Source: CAVQBP01 sp963723205
GTDB lineage: Bacteria; Bacteroidota; Ignavibacteria; Ignavibacteriales; Ignavibacteriaceae
Length of the DNA: 64,000 bases
Assembly: GCA_963723205.1 (NCBI GenBank)
Contig: CAVRQC010000035.1
Coordinates: 282,216 to 346,215, forward strand
Reading direction: 5' to 3'
Below, piece after piece: positions 27,025-36,145 of this stretch (positions within the stretch are counted from its first letter, which is position 1; the number at the start of each line of letters is the position of its first letter). A model generated the notes under the pieces. It was not told where the DNA came from, made no database searches, and saw only the letters and a program-made list of their open reading frames with translations. Position numbers and translations under genes: made by a program.

Positions 27025-28037
27025 CTTCGAAAAGTTTTTTTTTCATTTTTCTTCTCATTTTTGGTTCTCAAATTAATTTTGCCCAATTATCATTAAGATT
27101 AAATCTGGAAGGCGGATATTATCGATCGACATCGCAAAATTCTGCAGAGTCAGGACAGAAGGATGCGACCGCTCGATTAGACGGAGAAATTGGCTATAAA
27201 TACAAAAATGATAATAATACACTATCTCTTAAGCTGAGAGCCAGACCCGAAATCTATGGATTAAATAATAATTTAAAAATCCTGAAGTTGAGGGCCGTGG
27301 GAAATTATTATTTAGGAGGTGACAATGTAAGCTGGGGATTTAACATAGTCGGTCAAAAAAATATATACAGCGGCCGAAACGTTAAATTAAATTTTCAGGA
27401 TTTCATATTTATGTTTGAATCATTAGCAAAAATAGATATGAATTTTTCATTAAGATCGAATTTAGGTTACGGTTATCAAAGAGTATCTGATGACATAAAT
27501 CAAAAAATGAATCTTGTTTTTCTTGATGCGGAAATAGTTCAGCAGGTATTTAGAAATGCAAAGCTCAGTTACGGTATTTATTCCGAGAGATTCTTTCTAA
27601 AGAATAATTATAAAGTTGAAAATACCGATAATAAGGGCTGTAGACTTGGACCACATATAAGTTTCGATTATTTAAAATCTTTCATAGTTAACTTTGATTA
27701 TAGATACATCTTTCACATTTCTGATGTTACTCAGTCCCCTTCTTATGAGCACTGGATTAGATTGGTTGCAGGAAAACTGCTAGCTGAAAATTGGTCGGTA
27801 TTTGTCTTAACAGATTATTATTTTAGAAAATATACAATTAAGAAATATTTGGAAAGCCCGTATTTATACTTGTACACTCCGATTAATGAAGATAACAGAA
27901 TTAATTTAAAACTGGCTTATAGTATTTCGGAAATCACGGAGATTTATTTTAAGGCAGGTTATTTCAGGGAAAATTTATTTAACAATTATTCCTTTGCCGG
28001 ATGGAATTTTTTAGTTGGTTTTGAATTTGAAAAATGA
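27021..28037 (+). CDS. Predicted outer-membrane beta-barrel protein
   Basis: The 338 residues start with a signal peptide (SFFFIFLLIFGSQINFA). They consist of alternating aromatic/hydrophobic strands throughout (for example LSLRLNLEGGYYRS, SWGFNIVGQKNIYSG), ending in LVGFEFEK, as expected of a barrel of about 14-16 strands. No OmpA or plug domain is present. It is coupled by a 4-bp overlap to the coiled-coil protein, so a periplasmic plus outer-membrane pair is likely. The function is unknown. Confidence 0.72.
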   Translation: MTSKSFFFIFLLIFGSQINFAQLSLRLNLEGGYYRSTSQNSAESGQKDATARLDGEIGYKYKNDNNTLSLKLRARPEIYGLNNNLKILKLRAVGNYYLGGDNVSWGFNIVGQKNIYSGRNVKLNFQDFIFMFESLAKIDMNFSLRSNLGYGYQRVSDDINQKMNLVFLDAEIVQQVFRNAKLSYGIYSERFFLKNNYKVENTDNKGCRLGPHISFDYLKSFIVNFDYRYIFHISDVTQSPSYEHWIRLVAGKLLAENWSVFVLTDYYFRKYTIKKYLESPYLYLYTPINEDNRINLKLAYSISEITEIYFKAGYFRENLFNNYSFAGWNFLVGFEFEK

Positions 28038-28208
28038 TATGAATAGTTTTCAGAGTTCACAATTTGTATATTATTTAAGGAAAGATGATTTTTATCTTTC
28101 TAAAGTTGTTTTAATTTCTTTATTATTGAACTTTCATTATTTTTTATAGAAGTTTTAAGTACAGTCACGGCAAAAAAGTTCAAGTATTAAACAATTGATG
28201 AGATTTTT

Positions 28209-29669
28209 ATGTTTGAAAAAGAAATAAAATTTATATCGGATTTCACAATAAATAAAATAAATTACCTCGGTTCATTTTTTACTTATGATGAGTTGTTTAA
28301 TTCGGATATAAATCCCGCAATATTGAAATTTGTTTCTGCGGAAGTTGATTACAAAATTTATGAAGACAGAAAAAAGCTTCTTAGTCAATCATCCTTTAAT
28401 TATTCGGGTTCTAAAATTGCCAGGTATCTTAACCTTATTGGAAAAGAGATAAAGAGAAGTACAAAAATAACTTATCATGATATAAAAGATATTATTAACC
28501 AGGCTGTTGCTTTTAATATCGACTATACAATCATACCCAATGAATCATTAATAAATCTTTTTTTTGATAAGAAACAGGAGATAAAAGCTGAAACCCTGAA
28601 ATTCAAGTTAAATTATATCTACTATTATCCCCATATAAAAGAAATTTTAAGTGCATATATAGATAAAAAAAATGTATCTATCCTAACTTCTTCTGTTGTT
28701 AAAAAACTCTTATCTGAAATAAATAATCAGGTTCTCGCGGAAGCTCCTGAAAAAGTAGTAGAAGATGCAATTAATACTATGGCAGATTTTTACAACATTG
28801 GAAATACAGGAAGCCAAAAGCTTTCGGTAAAACTTGTTGAAATTTACTTAGAAAAAAATAACTTTGAGAAATATTTGAACAGGTTAAATAAAACTATTCT
28901 TCATGATTCAAAACAAAAACTCAATATAGATGAAATTAAAAGTATTTTATTTTCATCAGCTCCTGTAAAAGAAATTGAAGAAACAAAAGTTGAAGAGAAT
29001 GAATTGGAAGAAGAACCGCTTCAGCCGGATGATACGGAAACTCAAATAACTGAAGAAAAAGATAAGATTGAAGAACTGCCTGAAGAAACTTTAGTCCGCC
29101 CTGGAACTCCCGAAGAAGATCAGAAAAATTCTGATCAGAAAGAAGTTGAATTTGATATTACAGAACATGAAAATCTGGATGCACTATATAGCTTTAATGA
29201 GGAGGAACAGGATGAAAATGTACCCCAAAAAGAAGACAGCACAAGTATAATTGAGGAAGAAAAAAATCAGGATGAATTAAAAATCTTAGATGATTTTAAA
29301 GAAGAAAATGCTCCGGTAATAAATAATGAAAATGACAATTCGCTTAATGAAAACGAAATTTTCAAAAGTGATGTAAAGCTGCAGGAAGAAAAGGAAGATT
29401 TATCCAATGAGCAAGAAAATAAAAAGACAAGAAATAAAGATATATTTTCATATCTAACCGATAAAGAAATTGAAAGAATAGTCGGCAATGTTTTTAATGA
29501 TGATCGGGATGATTTTGCCAGCACAATGGAAAAAATTACGGAAAGCAGTTCTTATGAAGACGCTACTGAAATCTTAAAAAGCGTCTTTAAAAGCTATAAT
29601 GTTAATCCATATTCTAAAGATGCCATCACTTTTACAAATTCTGTTTCAAATTATTTTGAGCAAATGTAA
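28209..29669 (+). CDS. Acidic two-part protein of unknown function
   Basis: This 486-residue protein has no signal peptide and is probably cytoplasmic. Residues 1-250 are a folded, helix-rich domain (FEKEIKFISDFTINKI, LNYIYYYPHIKEIL). Residues about 255-400 are a highly acidic low-complexity linker with runs of Glu and Asp. The last 85 residues form a second small helical domain (FSYLTDKEIERIVGNVFNDD, SYEDATEILKSVFKSY). I recognise no family. It sits alone, 170 bp after the barrel gene and 120 bp before obg. Its architecture suggests a scaffold linking two partners. Confidence 0.75.
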   Translation: MFEKEIKFISDFTINKINYLGSFFTYDELFNSDINPAILKFVSAEVDYKIYEDRKKLLSQSSFNYSGSKIARYLNLIGKEIKRSTKITYHDIKDIINQAVAFNIDYTIIPNESLINLFFDKKQEIKAETLKFKLNYIYYYPHIKEILSAYIDKKNVSILTSSVVKKLLSEINNQVLAEAPEKVVEDAINTMADFYNIGNTGSQKLSVKLVEIYLEKNNFEKYLNRLNKTILHDSKQKLNIDEIKSILFSSAPVKEIEETKVEENELEEEPLQPDDTETQITEEKDKIEELPEETLVRPGTPEEDQKNSDQKEVEFDITEHENLDALYSFNEEEQDENVPQKEDSTSIIEEEKNQDELKILDDFKEENAPVINNENDNSLNENEIFKSDVKLQEEKEDLSNEQENKKTRNKDIFSYLTDKEIERIVGNVFNDDRDDFASTMEKITESSSYEDATEILKSVFKSYNVNPYSKDAITFTNSVSNYFEQM

Positions 29670-29791
29670 ATTGTATCTGAAAGTGATTTTACGTAAAATG
29701 ATTTATATTTGATTTATGTTTTATTAAATTAAATAATTGCTTCCCCTATCAATCAATTCGTTAACAATATTACTTAAATTACTTAATCGAA

Positions 29792-30790
29792 ATGTTTATT
29801 GATTATGCTGAAATAGAAATTAAAGCAGGAAACGGCGGCAATGGAGCAGTAACTTTCAGAAGAGAGAAATATGTTCCTAAAGGCGGTCCCTCGGGTGGAA
29901 ACGGCGGCAAAGGCGGCGATATAGTTATTGAAGCTCATCATAATCTTTCCACATTATTGGATTTCAGGTATAAAAGAATTTATAAAGCACAAAACGGGGA
30001 TCCGGGAAGTAATTCACTTAAAGATGGAAAAAGCGGCAAAGATATTATAATAAAGGTACCTGTCGGGACAATAATCAAAAATGCTTCTACCAAAAAAGTT
30101 TTATCCGATCTTGATGAAGATAAAAAAAGAATAATTATAGCAAAAGGCGGGAAAGGCGGAAAAGGAAACAGCAATTTTGCCACACCAACAAATCAGGCTC
30201 CCAGATTTGCTGAAGACGGAAAACCCGGAGAACAAAACAAAATTATCCTGGAGCTTAAATTAATTGCCGATGTAGGGCTAGTTGGTTTTCCAAATGCAGG
30301 TAAATCGACATTAATTTCTGTTGTATCCGCAGCAAAACCTAAAATAGCCGATTATCCCTTTACAACTTTGGAACCTGTTCTCGGTATAGTAAAATATAAA
30401 GATTATCAAAGCTTTACTATTGCAGATATCCCGGGAATTATTGAAGGTGCACATGAAGGGAAAGGGCTTGGACATAAATTTTTAAGACATATCGAAAGAA
30501 CCAAAATACTATTATTTCTAATCGATATAACTTCTGAAGATTACCAGGAAACTTTTGATACATTAAACAAAGAATTAAATAATTATAGTAAAGTTTTGTC
30601 CGGAAAAAAGAAAATTATTGCACTTTCAAAAGCTGACTTAATAGAAGAAGAGACTATAAAAAAATTTTCCGGGAAAAAGATAAAAATTAAAAACACGAAA
30701 AATGCTCAAAACTTACCTATATTTGTTTTTTCTTCGGCAACTAAATTTGGATTGGAAAATCTGCTTGACCAGATTTGGACTAATTTATAG
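29792..30790 (+). CDS. obg: GTPase Obg/CgtA
   Basis: Obg is an essential ribosome-assembly GTPase linked to 50S maturation and stress signalling. The 332 residues have the glycine-rich Obg fold (1-158: GNGGNGAVTFRREKYVPKGG) followed by the G domain with G1 GFPNAGKS (165-172), switch/G3 DIPGIIEGAHEG, and G4 LSKADL. The C-terminal extension found in some Obg proteins is absent, giving the short form common in this group. It seems to be monocistronic. Confidence 0.96.
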   Translation: MFIDYAEIEIKAGNGGNGAVTFRREKYVPKGGPSGGNGGKGGDIVIEAHHNLSTLLDFRYKRIYKAQNGDPGSNSLKDGKSGKDIIIKVPVGTIIKNASTKKVLSDLDEDKKRIIIAKGGKGGKGNSNFATPTNQAPRFAEDGKPGEQNKIILELKLIADVGLVGFPNAGKSTLISVVSAAKPKIADYPFTTLEPVLGIVKYKDYQSFTIADIPGIIEGAHEGKGLGHKFLRHIERTKILLFLIDITSEDYQETFDTLNKELNNYSKVLSGKKKIIALSKADLIEEETIKKFSGKKIKIKNTKNAQNLPIFVFSSATKFGLENLLDQIWTNL

Positions 30791-31006
30791 TGTATTTAAT
30801 CAAAAAACTTCTAAATTTCCTTTCTTTTAGCAAAAATTTTCATATAAATCTTTTAGCATTATTTATTAAATATTATTAATCTAATTATTATTGAATATTT
30901 TAATCCATTATGAGTTTTTGTAAAATATTCTTAATATATTTTCGGTTGAAAAATGAAAAAAATAATATAGTTTTGAACATAAACAAATATACCAGGAAGG
31001 GGCAAT

Positions 31007-32212
31007 ATGCTTAAATTAAATCATCTGAATTATTACAGGTTGCCTTGGAATTTAACTGATAATGCAATTTCATGGTTGGAGCCAACTGCAAAATGCAACT
31101 TACATTGTGACGGCTGTTATAGAAAAAATGAAAATAATAGCCATAAACCTATAGATGTAATTAACCAGGAGCTCGATGTTTTTACAAATTTACGTAAATG
31201 CGATGGTGTATCTATTGCCGGTGGAGATCCTTTAACTCATCCGGATGTAATTGATATAGTAAAATCGGTTAAAGAAAGAAGTTTAAAACCAATAATTAAT
31301 ACTAACGGATTAGCTCTCACCAAGGAACTTCTAAAAGAGTTAAAAAAGGCCGGTGTTTATGGATTTACCTTCCACATTGACAGCAAACAAACCAGACCTC
31401 ATTGGAAAGATAAAAATGAACTGGAATTAAATGAACTCAGGTACCACTTTGCCAGTATGCTGGCAGAAGCAGGAAATATTTCATGTGCTTTTAATTCTAC
31501 AGTGTATGAAGATACAATGCAGTACGTACCTGAGCTGGTTAAATGGGGACAAGAAAATATTGATAAGGTTCAGGTTATGGTTTTTATTCTATACAGGGCT
31601 GTAAACAATCAGCAAGTAGATTTCTATTTAGGCCCTAAAAAGATTGATATGGGCGAATTAGTTTATAATGAAGAGGTTGAAGAAAGAACAGATATACAGG
31701 CGGATGAAATCGTTGAGATTATTAGAACCAAATATCCTGATTTTGATCCATGTGCTTATTTAAACGGTTCGGAAAAACCGGATTCATTCAAATGGCTTTT
31801 AACAGGAAGACTTGGTACAAAAAATAAGATTTACGGCTACATGGGGAAAAAATCGATGGAAATAATACAGACCATGCATCATGTTATGTATGATAAGTAT
31901 CTCGCCTATTCGGCTCCTAAGATGACAAAAAAAGGTAAATCAATGCTTTTACTTTCTCCATTTGATAAAGGTTTGAGAAAAACTTTTGCTAATTTCTTCA
32001 AAAATCCTTTAAATATTTTTAAAAGGCTTCATTATCAATCTGTTATGATTATCCAACCAGTAGATTTTCTTGAGGACGGCAGGCAGAATATGTGTGACGG
32101 ATGCCCTGATATTACGGTTTGGAACGGAAAATTAGTCTGGTCTTGCAGGATGGAGGAACAATTAAAATACGGTCACAACATAAGAAGCTATCCAAAGAAC
32201 TTCATGAATTAA
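31007..32212 (+). CDS. Radical SAM protein with C-terminal cysteine cluster
   Basis: This enzyme uses S-adenosylmethionine and a [4Fe-4S] cluster to make a radical. The cluster motif CNLHCDGC lies at residues 30-37. GGDPLTHPD near residue 67 fits the SAM-binding GGE-like motif. A further Cys group near the C-terminus (Cys363, Cys366 and Cys380) could bind an auxiliary cluster, but it is simpler than a full SPASM domain. The 401-residue length fits MoaA/PqqE-like enzymes. The gene stands alone with an AGGAAGGGG ribosome site; no peptide precursor is visible nearby, so the substrate is unknown. Confidence 0.85.
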   Translation: MLKLNHLNYYRLPWNLTDNAISWLEPTAKCNLHCDGCYRKNENNSHKPIDVINQELDVFTNLRKCDGVSIAGGDPLTHPDVIDIVKSVKERSLKPIINTNGLALTKELLKELKKAGVYGFTFHIDSKQTRPHWKDKNELELNELRYHFASMLAEAGNISCAFNSTVYEDTMQYVPELVKWGQENIDKVQVMVFILYRAVNNQQVDFYLGPKKIDMGELVYNEEVEERTDIQADEIVEIIRTKYPDFDPCAYLNGSEKPDSFKWLLTGRLGTKNKIYGYMGKKSMEIIQTMHHVMYDKYLAYSAPKMTKKGKSMLLLSPFDKGLRKTFANFFKNPLNIFKRLHYQSVMIIQPVDFLEDGRQNMCDGCPDITVWNGKLVWSCRMEEQLKYGHNIRSYPKNFMN

Positions 32213-32220
32213 ATCCTTTT

Positions 32221-32254
32221 TATAGATGACATCTTTAAAAGGATGTCATCTATA
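32221..32254 (+). terminator. Hairpin after the radical SAM gene
   Basis: A perfect 13-bp stem (TATAGATGACATC/GATGTCATCTATA) with an 8-nt loop starts 8 bp after the stop codon. The downstream sequence lacks a strong T run, so it could be a terminator of reduced efficiency or an mRNA-stabilising 3' end. Confidence 0.65.
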
Positions 32255-32317
32255 TCAATTCCCAATAATTAAATATTCTTCTTTAGAAAATATGCAATTT
32301 TACCCTATCATTTTCTT

Positions 32318-32346
32318 TTGAAATTTAGGGTTATTCTTCATATATT
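32318..32346 (+). promoter_or_regulatory. Predicted promoter of the tRNA-Met gene
   Basis: TTGAAA at 32318-32323 and TATATT at 32341-32346 are spaced by exactly 17 bp, about 20 bp before the mature tRNA 5' end. This is the best promoter match in the window and supports a TTGANA-N17-TAnnNT consensus. Confidence 0.55.
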
Positions 32347-32365
32347 TACAAGCTCGAATAGAAAT

Positions 32366-32439
32366 GGCGGGGTAGCTCAGTTGGTTAGAGCAGTGGAATC
32401 ATAATCCACGTGTCGGGGGTTCGAATCCCTCCCCCGCTA
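32366..32439 (+). tRNA. tRNA-Met (anticodon CAT), probably elongator
   Basis: The 74-nt sequence folds into a full cloverleaf. The acceptor stem GGCGGGG pairs with CCCCGCT through one G-U pair. The D arm is GCTC/GAGC with an AGTTGGTTA loop. The anticodon stem GTGGA/TCCAC has loop ATCATAA, placing CAT at 32400-32402. The T arm contains TTCGAAT. CCA is not encoded. The stem sequences look like elongator Met, not the initiator or the TilS-modified Ile tRNA, but the Ile2 possibility cannot be excluded without comparison. Confidence 0.95.
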
Positions 32440-32542
32440 CAAAGGAATGGATGAATGGTTGATTCATTGAATGAACCAGGTGAATATTCAATTTATCGTT
32501 ATCCATTTGGTTAGTATTTTTGTTTTAATTTAGGAGCTGAAG

Positions 32543-32926
32543 ATGTATTTCATTTTAATAGCAATTATTTCCTTAATAGCGATTCTTTTGATGGTTATCG
32601 TTTTGCTTCAATCAAGCAAAGGCGGTGGATTAGCAGGAACATTCGGCGGTGCAGGTAATATGGGTTCAATGTTCGGAACAAGAAGAACAGCGGATTTTTT
32701 AAGTAAGGCCACTTGGTGGTTAGGAGGGATTCTTGCTGTACTTTCAATTATTGTTAATCTTTTCTTTTTACCCGGCAGTACAACATCAGAACAGAGACAA
32801 AGTATAATACAGCAATCCGGAAAGCAGAATATTCCACAGCAATCAACGTTGCCGCAAACAGCACCTCCAACCCAAATGCCGCAGCAAAATCAAAATACAC
32901 CTCCGGGAACAACACCGGCGAAATAG
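32543..32926 (+). CDS. secG: Preprotein translocase subunit SecG
   Basis: SecG is a small partner of SecYE in the inner membrane. The 127 residues contain two membrane helices (about 1-20 and 53-74) flanking the conserved cytoplasmic loop LLQSSKGGGLAGTFGG with TRRTADFLSKATWW. A Gln/Pro-rich tail follows, longer than in E. coli SecG. A TTTAGGAG ribosome site precedes the ATG. It lies downstream of the tRNA gene and convergent with the PBP4-type gene. Confidence 0.93.
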   Translation: MYFILIAIISLIAILLMVIVLLQSSKGGGLAGTFGGAGNMGSMFGTRRTADFLSKATWWLGGILAVLSIIVNLFFLPGSTTSEQRQSIIQQSGKQNIPQQSTLPQTAPPTQMPQQNQNTPPGTTPAK

Positions 32927-32942
32927 ATAAATTATAATGATA

Positions 32943-32996
32943 AAAGTATAAAGTTAAAGATATTACTCTTTTTACTTTATACTTTAATCTTTTTAC
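32943..32996. terminator. Bidirectional terminator between secG and the PBP4-type gene
   Basis: A perfect 12-bp stem AAAGTATAAAGT/ACTTTATACTTT (32943-32954 and 32974-32985), with additional inner AAAGA/TCTTT pairing, is followed by TCTTTTT on the plus strand and by an A/T-rich tail on the minus strand. It separates two convergent genes. Confidence 0.7.
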
Positions 32997-33002
32997 CTAA
33001 TT

Positions 33003-34250
33003 TTATTCCCAATCTGCCAGAATCTTTACAATTTCATCCTGAACTCTTCTGTAATAACTTTCACCCCTGTGATGAAAATCGAAGAAAATGCTTAATATTA
33101 TCTCGTCGTTGCTTTTTGTGGTAAGATATCCCGATAAAGAACAAACCCCATTTAAAGTACCCGTTTTCCCGTGAAAATTATTTTGTGCAAAAGTATTATT
33201 TAATCTATTCCTCAAGGTACCATCAATTCCGGCAATACTTAATGAATTATAAAAGTCTTTAAAATTAACAAGATCAAAATACATTTTTTCTAAAAGCCCG
33301 ACTATTGCACCCGGTGTAACCTGATCAAACCTCGATATCCCTGAACCATCTACAACTGCAGTTCCTTTGGAATATATACCGTTATCGGAAATAAAATTTA
33401 AAACTGCCTGGGTAGAATAGAAAGAATTACCCTGGTTTCCACTGGTTACCGCCCCGATAGTTTTGAATAAACACTCAGCCAGGAAGTTGTCACTGTGTTT
33501 ATTAATCAGTTTAATCAAATCCTTCAACAAAATTTTTGATTCTGCTAAATTAATAGTATTTGAAGGGGTCACTCCTTTTACTGCTTTACCATCTACTTCA
33601 ATTCCATAGTTTTTTAATTTACGTCTTAAAATTAGTGCCGCATGCAGAGGTGGATTTTTTACATAAACAACATACCTTCTCCTGTATCTTCCTCTCTTCC
33701 TGTATACAAAAGTTCGGTTTCTGTCTACTACAAGGGCGGAAATCGGCGGAAGCTTAACATTTGCTTTTTCATCTCTTATCCAGTCATCCCTGGTGTAGAC
33801 TTCATCGAAATAAGAATCATCACCTACGATATTTCCCGTAACTTTTTTTATACCTTTCTTTCTCAGCTCTATTACCATTGTATCAATATCTTCAGATGTC
33901 AGAACCGAATTACCATAACCTTTTACAAAAAGATCACCATCAACAACTCCATCCTTAATATTCTTATCAGCCGATAAAATAACTGTTTTCAATGAATAAT
34001 TTCCCCCCATTAATGATAAAGCTGTAGCTGTTGTAAAAAGCTTGGTATTTGAAGCAGGTATCATCGATTGTTTATAATTCAACTGGTATATAGTATCTTC
34101 AGTTAACGGATTGAAAATAAGGATACCGGAAATGGTGCCTTTGGGAAGATCATTAATAAGACTTTCAATCTTATTTCTTATAACTTCTTTAGAAGTTGGA
34201 TAAGAGATTGTACAAACCAGTAAAACAAGCAGAAAACTTTTTTTAATCAT
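33003..34250 (-). CDS. D-alanyl-D-alanine carboxypeptidase/endopeptidase, PBP4 (DacB) family
   Basis: This is a periplasmic S13-family peptidase that trims peptidoglycan peptides. The 415 residues have a signal peptide and the three penicillin-binding motifs: SxxK at Ser67-Lys70 (PASNTK), SxN as SDN in NKHSDNFLAE, and KTGT in FHGKTGTLNG. The protein is shorter than E. coli PBP4 (about 475), consistent with a reduced insert domain. An unusual basic stretch, VYRKRGRYRRRYVVYV, lies in the middle. It is transcribed alone and shares a 318-bp upstream region with the LOG gene. Confidence 0.92.
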   Translation of the reverse strand: MIKKSFLLVLLVCTISYPTSKEVIRNKIESLINDLPKGTISGILIFNPLTEDTIYQLNYKQSMIPASNTKLFTTATALSLMGGNYSLKTVILSADKNIKDGVVDGDLFVKGYGNSVLTSEDIDTMVIELRKKGIKKVTGNIVGDDSYFDEVYTRDDWIRDEKANVKLPPISALVVDRNRTFVYRKRGRYRRRYVVYVKNPPLHAALILRRKLKNYGIEVDGKAVKGVTPSNTINLAESKILLKDLIKLINKHSDNFLAECLFKTIGAVTSGNQGNSFYSTQAVLNFISDNGIYSKGTAVVDGSGISRFDQVTPGAIVGLLEKMYFDLVNFKDFYNSLSIAGIDGTLRNRLNNTFAQNNFHGKTGTLNGVCSLSGYLTTKSNDEIILSIFFDFHHRGESYYRRVQDEIVKILADWE

Positions 34251-34568
34251 CCGTTACAAAACCTATTACGCGTATATAAATCTTTTGGGGGAATTTAGAT
34301 AACATTTTATGGATCTATCTTTTTATGAACATCCTCCTACCCCAAAATATTATTTTACAAAGTAAAAAATGAAAAACATAATACTGAATATCTTCGAAAA
34401 AACAACAAATAATTTTATTTTAAAGATAAATTAGAATAAGTTAACGAACATTAAAATTTTTATTTGGAAATTTTTTCAAAAATCATTGCCAAATATAAAA
34501 TTTATGTGCATAAATAAAAGTCGAACCTTTGAGTATCGAAAGTATTTTTAATTCATCAAGGGAAAATT
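34251..34568. other. Divergent upstream region of the PBP4-type and LOG genes
   Basis: This is AT-rich, with no gene. It must hold promoters for both divergent genes. An 8-bp inverted repeat TTTTGGGG/CCCCAAAA (34283-34290 and 34340-34347) is the only obvious structure. No promoter stands out convincingly. Confidence 0.4.
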
Positions 34569-35429
34569 ATGGCAAAAAAGAAAACTCTGCTTAAAGCATA
34601 CGAAAATTTGGAATTCATAAATTCATCAGACGGCAGGATCATTCGAATGCTTTCTGAATTTCTTTATCCGCAAAGTATGTTTAAGAAACATAAAATTATT
34701 GATACAATTGTTTTTTTTGGATCTGCCAGATTGAAATCGAGAAAAGATGCGATTAAAGAGTATAACAAGTTCAAAACCATAAATCCAAAATCCACTAGTA
34801 AACTGGCAGAAAAATTAAGAATTGCTCAGCATTTTGTAAATATGTCTAAGTATTATGAAGATGCAGTAGAACTTTCAAGAAGGTTGACAGAATGGTCGTT
34901 AAAACTAAAAACTTATGCAAATCGTTTTATTGTTTGTTCAGGAGGTGGACCAGGTATTATGGAAGCTGCAAATAAGGGAGCAAAACAGGCCGGCGGATAC
35001 TCAGTTGGATTGAATATAAGTATTCCTTTTGAACAATCTATCAATAAATATGCTACCCAGGATCTAAGTTTTGAATTTCATTACTTTTTTATGAGGAAAT
35101 TCTGGTTTGCCTATCTTGCTAAATCCTTAGTCGTTTTCCCTGGTGGTTTTGGTACAATGGATGAGTTCTTTGAAATTCTCACTTTAATTCAAACCAGGAA
35201 AATTAAGAAAAAAATGCTTTTGATCGTTTATGATGAAAAATACTGGAAATCGATTGTGAACTTTGACGGTTTAGTACAGAACAATGTTATAAGTGCGGAA
35301 GATCTGAAATTATTTACTTTTTGCAGTTCTGTTACGGATGCTTTTAATACAATTACAGGACATTTTGAAAAATATTATCTGACCCCGAAAGAAAAGAAAA
35401 GAGAGGAACCCATAGTAGAGTTAAAATAA
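34569..35429 (+). CDS. LOG family protein (TIGR00730-like nucleotide phosphoribohydrolase)
   Basis: LOG proteins cleave the ribose-phosphate from nucleoside 5'-monophosphates and are often mislabelled lysine decarboxylases. The 286-residue product has the signature GGGPGIMEAANKGA (about 126-139) and PGGFGTMDEF (191-200), with the catalytic Arg in FFMRKFW (Arg176). An N-terminal helical extension of about 40 residues places it in the longer LOG subgroup. It has a GGGAAAA ribosome site and ends at a strong bidirectional terminator. The substrate in vivo is not known. Confidence 0.88.
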   Translation: MAKKKTLLKAYENLEFINSSDGRIIRMLSEFLYPQSMFKKHKIIDTIVFFGSARLKSRKDAIKEYNKFKTINPKSTSKLAEKLRIAQHFVNMSKYYEDAVELSRRLTEWSLKLKTYANRFIVCSGGGPGIMEAANKGAKQAGGYSVGLNISIPFEQSINKYATQDLSFEFHYFFMRKFWFAYLAKSLVVFPGGFGTMDEFFEILTLIQTRKIKKKMLLIVYDEKYWKSIVNFDGLVQNNVISAEDLKLFTFCSSVTDAFNTITGHFEKYYLTPKEKKREEPIVELK

Positions 35430-35457
35430 AAAAAGCTGTCAAATGACAGCTTTTTAA
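35427..35457. terminator. Bidirectional terminator between the LOG gene and rpsU
   Basis: The stem AAAAAGCTGTC/GACAGCTTTTT encloses a 4-nt AAAT loop. Poly-A on the left and poly-T on the right make it a rho-independent terminator for both strands. It lies directly between the stop codons of the convergent genes. Confidence 0.92.
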
Positions 35458-35649
35458 TTACTCCATATTATCGGTTCGATGTGCTCTACGGGCAGCTTTC
35501 ATCTTTTCCATTCTCTTCTTAATAGAAGGTTTGACAAAAAACGTTCTCTTTTTATACTCTTTAAGAATACCGGAACGTTCGTATTTTTTCTTAAATCTTT
35601 TTAGAGCTTTATCAATCGATTCGTTTTCACCGACGTTAATACCGACCAA
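35458..35649 (-). CDS. rpsU: 30S ribosomal protein S21
   Basis: S21 is a small basic protein needed for translation initiation. The 63 residues (GINVGENESIDKALKRFKKK at the N-terminus, then a strongly basic tail) match the family in length and sequence. The start codon is TTG at 35649, behind a GAGGTG ribosome site; no ATG is available. The rare start may keep synthesis low. Confidence 0.95.
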   Translation of the reverse strand: MVGINVGENESIDKALKRFKKKYERSGILKEYKKRTFFVKPSIKKRMEKMKAARRAHRTDNME

Positions 35650-35697
35650 ATTTTTTCACCTCGCTTTATTGGTTTTATGCCTTAAGGCAGATTTTAG

Positions 35698-36075
35698 TTA
35701 TAATAATGATTCAATTAATTTTTTATAACCGTTTTTTTGGAATTCGACTGCAATTGATTTTTGTCCGTTCGACATTACTTCTTTAGAAACAACCTTGCCA
35801 AAATCATCCCAGTTCTGATGATAAATTGATTCCCCTACAGAAAAAGATTTTTTAGGAGAATATACAGTGCAGTCTTCATTTTCGATTCCTTCCAAAGAAG
35901 GTTTATTATCCTTTACATCTTCAGTTAGATCTATCATCATAGTCTGCTTACATTTCTTGCACTTAGCCCATCTTTTGTTGCTTTCTTCAACAACCGATAC
36001 TTCATTTGCCAATTCCATTTTAGTAACTGTATTACAAAAGCTGCAAAAAGCTTCTATATTTTTAACTCTTGCCAT
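35698..36075 (-). CDS. Zinc-ribbon protein with C-terminal beta domain
   Basis: The 125-residue cytoplasmic protein has two CxxC pairs (Cys11/Cys14 in FCSFC and Cys39/Cys42 in CKKC), which form a likely zinc ribbon at the N-terminus. The C-terminal half, SFSVGESIYHQNWDDFGKV followed by SIAVEFQKNGYKKLIESL, resembles a small KOW/CarD-like beta fold used in nucleic-acid or RNA polymerase binding. It lies about 50 bp upstream of rpsU on the same strand. The function is unknown; regulatory or translation-related roles are plausible. Confidence 0.7.
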   Translation of the reverse strand: MARVKNIEAFCSFCNTVTKMELANEVSVVEESNKRWAKCKKCKQTMMIDLTEDVKDNKPSLEGIENEDCTVYSPKKSFSVGESIYHQNWDDFGKVVSKEVMSNGQKSIAVEFQKNGYKKLIESLL

Positions 36076-36145
36076 GGCAATACCTTCTTTACATTTTACT
36101 TAGCTTACAAATATATCAAAGAAGAGAAGGATAATCAAGGAAATA

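Noticed and set aside
32366..32439. Reading the CAT-anticodon tRNA as tRNA-Ile2 (TilS substrate)
   Set aside because: The acceptor and D arms look like elongator Met, but the distinction is not fully certain.
32449..32477. GGTTGATTCATTGAATGAACC stem after the tRNA as a terminator
   Set aside because: The stem is short, imperfect and lacks a T run; it looks like a low-complexity ATTC/GAATG repeat.
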